Assembly (NCBI RefSeq): GCF_900638685.1
Contig: NZ_LR134533.1
Location: 930,001 to 994,000 of the forward strand
From: Neisseria weaveri
GTDB lineage: Bacteria; Pseudomonadota; Gammaproteobacteria; Burkholderiales; Neisseriaceae
Direction of reading: 5' to 3'
DNA: 64,000 nt
Each line of letters starts with the position of its first letter. Within the stretch, counting starts at the first letter, position 1. A program made the translations under genes and the position numbers. Shown piece after piece: positions 57,365-64,000 of this stretch. The notes under the pieces are model-generated. The model had not been told where the DNA came from, made no database searches, and worked only from the letters and a program-made list of their open reading frames with translations.

Positions 57365-59008
57365 TTACTGCACGTCCAAGCGCTCCATGCGGTAACGCAT
57401 GGAACGGAAACTGATACCCAGTAATTTCGCCGCTTGAGTGCGGTTATAACGGGTCTGCTGCAAAGCCTGTTCGAGAATGATGCGCTCCACCTGATCCAAA
57501 TAATCTTGGATTTGGGTTTTACCCAAAACAAAATCCGGAACGGGGCCGCTCGCATGCACTGAATCTGCAACCTGCTGTGCTATACCCGACCGCTCCGAAA
57601 ACTCTTCATCTTCATGCATGGAGGATAAAGTATGCAGCTGCAAATCATCGGTTTGAATCACCGTTCCGACTGTCAGCGCAACCGCACGCTCCAAAATATT
57701 TTCCAGTTCGCGGAAATTGCCGGGATAGCTGTAATGCAGCAAGGCATCCTGTGCTTTCGGGCTAAGCTTATAGAGAATATTGCCGTTGCGGTACTTATAA
57801 AGCAGGCGCAAAATCAGACGGCCTAAATCTTCACGCATTTCCCGCAAAGGCGGCATAGTAATGGAAACCACATTTAGGCGGTAATATAAGTCTTGGCGGA
57901 ATTTACCCGCTTCAACCAGCTTTTCCAGATTCTTATGCGTCGCACAGATAATCCGCACATCAACTGAAGTCTCATTGGCTTCACCGATACGGCGTACGGC
58001 TTTTTCTTGAATCGCACGCAATAACTTAACCTGCATAGACAGGGGCAAGTCCGCCACTTCGTCCAGAAACAGCGTTCCGCCGTGCGCATGCTGGAAAAAA
58101 CCCAGTCTGTCGCTGTCCGCACCGGTAAAACTGCCTTTTTTGTAGCCGAAAAATTCGCTTTCCATTAAGTTTTCCGGAATTGCGCCGCAGTTTACGGCAA
58201 TAAAAGGCTTATCTGCTCTGTCGGACAATTCGTGAATCGTACAAGCGGCCTGTTCTTTACCCGTACCCGATTCACCGGCGATATAAACCGGCACAGTGCT
58301 TTTCGACAAACGGCGGATCAAACTCCGAACTTCAACCATTTGCGGCGACATACCCAATAATCTGGGCATGTCGTCTTCACCGAATTCCGCATTGTCTCCC
58401 GACAAATCCGTAGGCGTACTGACAAACCGCTCTTTCAACGAACGCAGACCTTCAGGTACGCCGATGGGTTTATCGATTCTGGCTGGTGGAGACTTACGCG
58501 CCACCCGCGGATTGGCAATACCTGTCGAGGAAACAAAAGGCGGATCGGGAAGCGGCAGCGTTGCGGCAGCCAATTTTTCGATTACCGTCGGTGTCGGCGG
58601 ATGGGGAACGGTTTGGTTATCGGGAATTTCATTGATTTTTACCGCAGATTTAACCAGCGAGCGCAATTGGGACAAAGTAATCGGTTTTTGCAGATAATCA
58701 AAAGCACCGGCTTTCAAGGCTTCTACCGCTTGATGGGCATTGCCGTAAGCCGTAATGACTGCCACAGGAATGTCCAATTCCAACTCATTGATATGGTTCA
58801 CCACTTCCAAACCCGAACCGTCCGGCATCCGCATATCGGTCAAAACCAAAGCATAATCGTTGTTGGCCAACTTTTCTTTGGCATCTTCCACACCGACGGC
58901 CGTCTGAACCTGCAACCCCATTTTCAATAGGGTCATTTCCATCAAATCGCGAATATCAGCCTCATCATCCACTACCAGCACCGGATTTTGCAGACTTGCT
59001 TTATTCAT
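57365..59008 (-). CDS. pilR: sigma-54 activator response regulator PilR
   Basis: 547 residues, NtrC class. Receiver domain 1-120 with phosphorylated Asp58 in ALVLTDMRMPDGSG. After a linker of about 100 residues comes the sigma-54 AAA domain (about 225-455): Walker A GESGTGKEQAACTIHEL, the sigma-54 contact loop GSFTGADSDR, and Walker B LFLDEVADLPLSMQVKLLRA. The C-terminal Fis-type helix-turn-helix reads RYNRTQAAKLLGISFRSMRY. GSFTGA instead of GAFTGA is usual for PilR. It overlaps the kinase gene by 8 bases. In commensal Neisseria such a pair (Npa/Nps) drives pilE from a sigma-54 promoter. Confidence 0.92.
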   Translation of the reverse strand: MNKASLQNPVLVVDDEADIRDLMEMTLLKMGLQVQTAVGVEDAKEKLANNDYALVLTDMRMPDGSGLEVVNHINELELDIPVAVITAYGNAHQAVEALKAGAFDYLQKPITLSQLRSLVKSAVKINEIPDNQTVPHPPTPTVIEKLAAATLPLPDPPFVSSTGIANPRVARKSPPARIDKPIGVPEGLRSLKERFVSTPTDLSGDNAEFGEDDMPRLLGMSPQMVEVRSLIRRLSKSTVPVYIAGESGTGKEQAACTIHELSDRADKPFIAVNCGAIPENLMESEFFGYKKGSFTGADSDRLGFFQHAHGGTLFLDEVADLPLSMQVKLLRAIQEKAVRRIGEANETSVDVRIICATHKNLEKLVEAGKFRQDLYYRLNVVSITMPPLREMREDLGRLILRLLYKYRNGNILYKLSPKAQDALLHYSYPGNFRELENILERAVALTVGTVIQTDDLQLHTLSSMHEDEEFSERSGIAQQVADSVHASGPVPDFVLGKTQIQDYLDQVERIILEQALQQTRYNRTQAAKLLGISFRSMRYRMERLDVQ

Positions 59009-60587
59009 TGTAATCCCTCGGTAAAATCAATTCGAAACCGTTCATTTCCGGATGGTAGTGGAGCTGGCCCATATTGGCATGAGCCAATTCACGCGCCACA
59101 TACAAACCCAAACCCGTGCCGCGTTTTTCCGTTGTAAAGAAAGGCTCGAACAAACGTGTCCGGATATCCGGCGGCACGCCCATGCCACTGTCCATTACCA
59201 AAATCGATACATGCATGCGTCCGCTTGCTTTCACGGCAATCATGATGGCTTGAGCGTCTTTCTTGCTGTGCCGCCACGCGTTATTGCACAGGTTCCACAT
59301 AATCTGCTGCAAGTGCATAGAATCGACGGCCACACTCAAATTACTCCGTTCCATGTTCAAATGTATGCAGCCTGACGCGGCAGGGTTATTCAAAATAAAC
59401 TCCTGCTTGAATGCCAACCAGAACTTCATAATGTTGACCGTTTCTTTGCTTAAGCTATCGCGCTTGTTAATCAAAGAAATGTCTTCCAACATTTTATCAA
59501 TTCTACCGATATTGCTGTCGATAATATTATGCAATTTGACTTTTGTCGGATCCATATCATCTTCTTGCAGCAAATCGTTGGCATGACGTATGGCCGACAT
59601 GGGATTTCTGATTTCATGTGCCAGATTGGCCGTCAGCTGACCCAGAGAGGCCAGTTTTGTCGACATCACTTCCGCAGCAACTTCCCTCAAAGAACGGATA
59701 TACAACATCAATAATTCGGTATCTTCCTGAATCAGCGGCACGGCACGGACATGCATGGCATGTTGGTAAATATGAATATCGATTTCGAATACACGGTCGG
59801 GCTGCTGCTGCCATTGTTCGATTAATTCTCCGAACACATTATGCTGGCGGTCAATTTCCAAATCGGGAAAATATGTTTTCGCCTGTCGGTTAAACAACCA
59901 TACAGTCTGCTCGGTATCCAAAACCACGACGGCTTCCTGCACCCTGTTTAAAACCAAACGGTTCAAACCGCTCACCCGTCGATATGCCTGTTGGTTTTCG
60001 TTGGCTGACTCAGTTGCCTCCTGCAAGTAAGAAGCCAAAAAAGCCGTTAATGCCGCAACCAAAAAGCTGGCGCCCGATAAAAACGCAGCCATCACAACCG
60101 CAGTCACATTCCAGGAAGCCGGACTGCCCTGCATGTCTCCGTTAGCCAAAAGATTGACCAGCAGCAGCATCGTCGTATAACTGCCGTATAACAGCGGATA
60201 CCTGCCGGCACTGATTAAGCATGACGTTACCACAAACGGCAGCACCAACACGCCCAAACCGCTGTTGATACCGCCTGCGATATACACAAGCCACATGATC
60301 ATCGTAATATCGACGACCACCCAAGCGCTAGGCAAATCGTTTTCCCGACTCTGCCAAGTCGGATTAAGAATGCTGACAATAATAATGGCCGCATAAGCTG
60401 ACAGCCACAAATAGAATTCGAAAGAGAAAAAAGCGGTAGATACGAAACCGCCGTCCGCATAGTTTCCCAGCCCTTGGAAAACCAGCAGCGACAAAACAAT
60501 AGCTATCCGCGCGATGTTAACCAGTCCGGATATTTTTTCGCCTTGACCATCCCAGTTTTTATAGAGAACCGCTTTATCTCTACTCAT
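59001..60587 (-). CDS. pilS: sensor histidine kinase PilS
   Basis: 528 residues. Six membrane helices lie at about 22-190, as in PilS of Pseudomonas. A PAS-type segment follows (about 205-300, VLDTEQTVWLFNRQAKTYFP). Then the phospho-accepting His in LAHEIRNPMSAIRHANDLLQ near 325, NNAWRHSKKDAQ near 440, and VMDSGMGVPPDIRTRLFEPF with KRGTGLGLYVARELAHA near 490. It phosphorylates the PilR gene product encoded next to it. In Pseudomonas PilS senses pilin in the membrane. Confidence 0.9.
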   Translation of the reverse strand: MSRDKAVLYKNWDGQGEKISGLVNIARIAIVLSLLVFQGLGNYADGGFVSTAFFSFEFYLWLSAYAAIIIVSILNPTWQSRENDLPSAWVVVDITMIMWLVYIAGGINSGLGVLVLPFVVTSCLISAGRYPLLYGSYTTMLLLVNLLANGDMQGSPASWNVTAVVMAAFLSGASFLVAALTAFLASYLQEATESANENQQAYRRVSGLNRLVLNRVQEAVVVLDTEQTVWLFNRQAKTYFPDLEIDRQHNVFGELIEQWQQQPDRVFEIDIHIYQHAMHVRAVPLIQEDTELLMLYIRSLREVAAEVMSTKLASLGQLTANLAHEIRNPMSAIRHANDLLQEDDMDPTKVKLHNIIDSNIGRIDKMLEDISLINKRDSLSKETVNIMKFWLAFKQEFILNNPAASGCIHLNMERSNLSVAVDSMHLQQIMWNLCNNAWRHSKKDAQAIMIAVKASGRMHVSILVMDSGMGVPPDIRTRLFEPFFTTEKRGTGLGLYVARELAHANMGQLHYHPEMNGFELILPRDYNE

Positions 60588-60788
60588 GCTTTTTACGCCT
60601 TCCCAAACCGCTTCTTTTATTTAACCATTTATCAACAGATATATAATAACCTAATTAAACAGAATTGCTACCGCAAATAAACTTTATTTCTGCTTCACCG
60701 TTACCGTACCTTATCTTTCCTTTCACACCGTTTTTGCTTTTAGAGCCGGCATCAAAAGCACATTCATCTGCCGGTTTCAAACATACGG

Positions 60789-63092
60789 TTAATCCGAAGG
60801 CATAATATTTTTCAGACGGCCTGCCAAATCCAAAACCTTGCCTTTCCTGCCACGCTTGTTTTCAATATCACAAATACGCAATCTGTCTTTATGCAATGCA
60901 CCGCGTCGGCCAACACTTTCCACTACAAACTCAGGCACGGACATCACGCTGATATGGCTCAAGGCATCGCCCTCATTCAAGCTCATCAGCTGTAATCCCC
61001 GACCTTTTGACATTACTTTCAGCTCGCCGACCGGGAAGGCCAGCAATCTGTTTTCGGCCGATACCGTTACAACTTTACAATCGGGATTAATCAAAGAAGA
61101 GGCATAAACCGCAACCGGCGGCAAAACCTTCTCCCCGTCTTCCAAGCTCATCACAGCCTTACCTGCTTTGACACGGCCGACCAAATCGCCCAGTTTTACG
61201 ATGAATCCGTAAGCACCGCTGTTACTAAACAGATAGAGCTGCTCTGGCGTACCGGTCAGCATCGCCACTACTTCCGCATCAGCCTGCAATTCGATCAAAG
61301 AAGAAACCGGCACACCGTCTCCCCTTCCTCCCGGAATATCTGCTGCATCCAAAGTATAAGTCCGGCCTTTGGAATCCAAAACCACAACCGGCCAAACCGT
61401 ACGGGTTTCCAATGTCTGTTTCAAACCGTCGCCTTCTTTGAAAACCGTTTGGCTCAAATCCAAATGATGGCCTGCACGGCTGCGTATCCAACCTTTATTG
61501 GAGAGAATCACGGTTACCGGCTCGTCTGCGGTCGCTTGGGTCAGAGTGGCACGTTCGGCGGCTTCGACCAAAGTACGGCGTTCGTCGCCGTATTGCTTCA
61601 TATCCGACTGCATTTCTTTGATGATCAACTTACGTTTTTCATTTTCATCAGCCAATAAGATATTCAAACGGCCTCTTTCTTCCTGCAAGTCATTCAGTTC
61701 TTTTTCCAGCTTGAAACCTTCCAAACGAGCCAATTGACGCAGGCGGATTTCCAAAATATCTTCCGCTTGGATATCGCTTAATCCGAATGCCGCCATCAAC
61801 TCTGTTTTCGGTTCGTCCGACTCCCTGATGACACGGATCACTTCATCGATATGCAGAAACGCCGTCATCCGGCCTTCCAGAATATGGATACGCTTTTCCA
61901 CCTGCTCCAATCGGAATTTCAGACGGCGTGTTACCGTTGTTACACGGTATTCGAGCCATTCCTGCAAAATCGTTTTCAGATTCTTTTGCGCCGGCCGGCC
62001 ATTCAAACCCATCATCACCAGGTTAACCGGAACATTGCCCTCCAAGCCGGTTTGTGCCATCAAAGTATTCATGAAACTTTCTGGCTCGATACGGCTGGAC
62101 TTAGGCTCGAACACCAAACGCACCGGATGTTGTCCGTCGCTTTCATCCCTTACCTTTTCAATCAGATCCAGCATCAATTTTTTCGTATTCAACTGATCCT
62201 GGCTCAATTGTTTTTTACCGGCTTTTGGCTTGGGGTTGGTTTGCTCTTCGATTTCCGACAAGATTTTTTGGGCACTGGTATTGGGCGGCAATTCCGACAC
62301 CACCACGCGCCATTGGCCGCGTGCCAGCTTTTCAACCTCATAACGCGCTCTGACGCGCACACTACCCTTGCCGGTTTCATACATCTGCCGCAAATCCCCG
62401 CCGGACGTAATAATCTGTCCGCCGCCGGCAAAATCCGGAGCAGGAACATACTGCATCAAATCAACAGTTTCCAAAGACGGCTTTTTCAGTAATGCAATGG
62501 CAGCTTGGGTAACTTCATTTAAATTATGTGAAGGTATTTCCGTTGCCAAGCCTACGGCAATGCCGGATGCTCCGTTCAATAACACCATAGGCAAACGCGC
62601 AGGCAATGACACGGGTTCTGTAAATGCACCGTCATAGTTAGGTGCAAAATCCACCGTACCCATATTGATTTCAGACAACAGCAACTCGGCAATCGGCGTC
62701 AAACGTGCTTCGGTGTAACGCATAGCAGCTGCCCCGTCTCCGTCTCGCGAACCAAAATTACCGATACCGTCGATTAACGGATAACGCAAAGTGAAATCCT
62801 GCGCCATACGCACCATCGCTTCATAAGCGGAACTGTCGCCATGAGGATGGTACTTACCGAGAATTTCCCCCACAACACGCGCAGATTTAACCGGCTTCGC
62901 CCCCGAAACCAAGCCCATATCACGCATCGCATACAAAATACGGCGCTGAACCGGCTTTTGGCCGTCTGAAACTTCGGGCAAGGCTCTTCCCTTAACCACG
63001 CTCATGGCATATTCCAAATACGCGCGCTCCGCGTACTGCCCCAATATCAAACAGTCATTGCCGTTTACCTGCGTTGAAATCTCGTTATCCAT
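60789..63092 (-). CDS. parC: DNA topoisomerase IV subunit A
   Basis: 767 residues. Untangles daughter chromosomes together with ParE. The catalytic Tyr126 is in [12 protein letters not shown]. The quinolone-determining region [15 protein letters not shown] has Asp86, Ser87, Ser88 and Glu91, matching the wild-type gonococcal numbering. The C-terminal part is the beta-pinwheel ([16 protein letters not shown]). A DUS encodes residues GRLKN at the very end. Its neighbour ftsZ lies in the same direction upstream. Confidence 0.97.
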   Translation of the reverse strand: MDNEISTQVNGNDCLILGQYAERAYLEYAMSVVKGRALPEVSDGQKPVQRRILYAMRDMGLVSGAKPVKSARVVGEILGKYHPHGDSSAYEAMVRMAQDFTLRYPLIDGIGNFGSRDGDGAAAMRYTEARLTPIAELLLSEINMGTVDFAPNYDGAFTEPVSLPARLPMVLLNGASGIAVGLATEIPSHNLNEVTQAAIALLKKPSLETVDLMQYVPAPDFAGGGQIITSGGDLRQMYETGKGSVRVRARYEVEKLARGQWRVVVSELPPNTSAQKILSEIEEQTNPKPKAGKKQLSQDQLNTKKLMLDLIEKVRDESDGQHPVRLVFEPKSSRIEPESFMNTLMAQTGLEGNVPVNLVMMGLNGRPAQKNLKTILQEWLEYRVTTVTRRLKFRLEQVEKRIHILEGRMTAFLHIDEVIRVIRESDEPKTELMAAFGLSDIQAEDILEIRLRQLARLEGFKLEKELNDLQEERGRLNILLADENEKRKLIIKEMQSDMKQYGDERRTLVEAAERATLTQATADEPVTVILSNKGWIRSRAGHHLDLSQTVFKEGDGLKQTLETRTVWPVVVLDSKGRTYTLDAADIPGGRGDGVPVSSLIELQADAEVVAMLTGTPEQLYLFSNSGAYGFIVKLGDLVGRVKAGKAVMSLEDGEKVLPPVAVYASSLINPDCKVVTVSAENRLLAFPVGELKVMSKGRGLQLMSLNEGDALSHISVMSVPEFVVESVGRRGALHKDRLRICDIENKRGRKGKVLDLAGRLKNIMPSD

Positions 63093-63195
63093 AAATACAG
63101 TTATTTCCCAATGTGCCCTGCATTGTAAAGCAATTTACCCCTTTTCGCTTCCCTGCATACACAATGCATATTAATTTTCAGACGGCCTCAATGTA

Positions 63196-63223
63196 AAACG
63201 GCCTGCACTTTCTATGCAGGCCG
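63196..63223 (-). terminator. terminator of ftsZ
   Basis: GGCCTGCA pairs with TGCAGGCC around CTTTCTA, followed on the minus strand by TTTT. It is 18 bases after the ftsZ stop; a DUS lies just beyond. Confidence 0.75.
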
Positions 63224-63240
63224 GTATCGAAACCTAAGCT

Positions 63241-64000
63241 TTAGTCTTGCTGTCTGCGCAACACTGCCGGAATTTCAAAATCATCTAAAACAGACTGGTT
63301 GGAAAAATCAGAAGCAGTCAGATTCATGCTGCGCGAACCGCGTCCGGAAACCAGCAAGCCTTCCAAACCAGGAGAACGTTCAACATCCAATACACGACCA
63401 GAACGGATATGAGACTGCACTCCACCATGCTCTTTCAAACCGGTGGCAATAATCGTAACCCGGATAGCATCTTCTTCCATGTTTTCATCTTCAGCCGTTC
63501 CGTATTTACGTTCGGCATCCGGATGGGCGTATTCATCCACCACTCTCATAATTTCACGGTATTCAGACATTTTCAAGCAACCCGGAGCAGTAGTGATGTT
63601 TACCAAAACACCGCGCGCACCGTCCAATGTCACATCATCCAACAGAGGACTGGAAATGGCATTTTCTGTAGCCAGGCGCGCACGGTCGATACCTTGCGCA
63701 AAACCCGAGCCCATCATGGCCATACCCATAATACCCATCACATTACGTACGTCGGCAAAGTCCAGGTTAATGAAACCGGGGCGGGTAACCACCTCGGAAA
63801 TGCCGGCTACCGCATCACGCAACACGTTATCAGCGGCACGGAATGCTTCGCGAACAGTTACATCTTCGCCTAAAGCCGTCATTAATTTATCGTTCGGAAT
63901 CACAATCAGGGAATCCACTTGGCTCTTCAAGTGATCCAAGCCTTCCTGAGCAATACTGATACGTTTTCCTTCATGGCTGAAAGGACGGGTTACAACGGCC
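63241..64000 (-). CDS. ftsZ: cell division protein FtsZ (5' end cut by window edge)
   Basis: The last about 253 residues of the tubulin-like GTPase. The frame enters the window already open (AVVTRPFSHEGKRISIAQEG). Seen are the T7 loop INLDFADVRNVMGIMG that completes the GTPase site of the next subunit, and the second domain with GARGVLVNITTAPGCLKM and IRVTIIATGL. A short linker follows, and the C-terminal tail DDFEIPAVLRRQQD binds FtsA and ZipA-like partners. FtsZ is usually near 390 residues, so about one third is missing. Normally the last gene of the division cluster, which would lie to the right. Confidence 0.97.
   Translation of the reverse strand, partial: AVVTRPFSHEGKRISIAQEGLDHLKSQVDSLIVIPNDKLMTALGEDVTVREAFRAADNVLRDAVAGISEVVTRPGFINLDFADVRNVMGIMGMAMMGSGFAQGIDRARLATENAISSPLLDDVTLDGARGVLVNITTAPGCLKMSEYREIMRVVDEYAHPDAERKYGTAEDENMEEDAIRVTIIATGLKEHGGVQSHIRSGRVLDVERSPGLEGLLVSGRGSRSMNLTASDFSNQSVLDDFEIPAVLRRQQD

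Overview
This window is a stretch of ordinary chromosome from a member of the Neisseriaceae, most likely a commensal Neisseria species. The clearest sign is the very frequent DNA uptake sequence (DUS) in the AGGCCGTCTGAA dialect, often as head-to-head pairs that form hairpins behind genes. AGGCCGTCTGAA is, from memory, the dialect of several commensal Neisseria; meningococcus and gonococcus mostly use ATGCCGTCTGAA. Gene content agrees: UbiM-type ubiquinone hydroxylase, NadR/FarR-type MarR regulator beside HpaC, Omp85/BamA cluster, and a sigma-54 type PilS/PilR pair that commensals keep. I see no insertion sequence, prophage, CRISPR array, rRNA or tRNA gene. Most of the window is housekeeping.

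Layout. 1-9.3 kb: end of a Nif3-like gene, ubiM, ppc, two flavoenzymes (nfsA-like, wrbA-like), a YihY membrane protein and a CPA1 proton antiporter. 9.5-15.9 kb: DUF808 membrane protein, lnt, rpoH, then groES - a small secreted protein - groEL, with a likely sigma-32 promoter. 16.1-29.3 kb: a long minus-strand run rpsB-tsf-pyrH-frr-uppS-cdsA-dxr-rseP-bamA-skp-lpxD-fabZ-lpxA, joining translation, isoprenoid and undecaprenyl carriers, phospholipid, outer-membrane assembly and lipid A synthesis. 29.3-36.7 kb: small membrane proteins (TM2, FxsA), a folate salvage enzyme, two acetyltransferases, an isochorismatase-like hydrolase, argJ and a ClC channel. 36.7-43.1 kb: PhoB/PhoR-type two-component system, a possible small RNA, a membrane protein of unknown role, a two-subunit sodium:solute symporter and a lysozyme-inhibitor-like lipoprotein. 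43.3-51.8 kb: dxs, selO, a TauE-like exporter, dusB, a LysE-type exporter, fis and purH. 51.9-64 kb: rlmH-rsfS-nadD, a beta carbonic anhydrase, hpaC-nadR, a Nudix hydrolase, rsmJ, pilR-pilS, parC and the 3' part of ftsZ.

No large undescribed system is evident. The observations I would follow up are: the secreted 133-residue protein between groES and groEL; a possible small RNA at about 39160-39276 with its own strong terminator; a perfect inverted repeat inside the predicted pyrH promoter; an EF-hand-like loop in the sodium symporter; and a DUF3579-acetyltransferase fusion. Many genes appear to end in DUS-pair hairpins, so in this genome DNA-uptake tags double as terminators. All assignments come from reading the sequence and remembered family knowledge; no database search was made.
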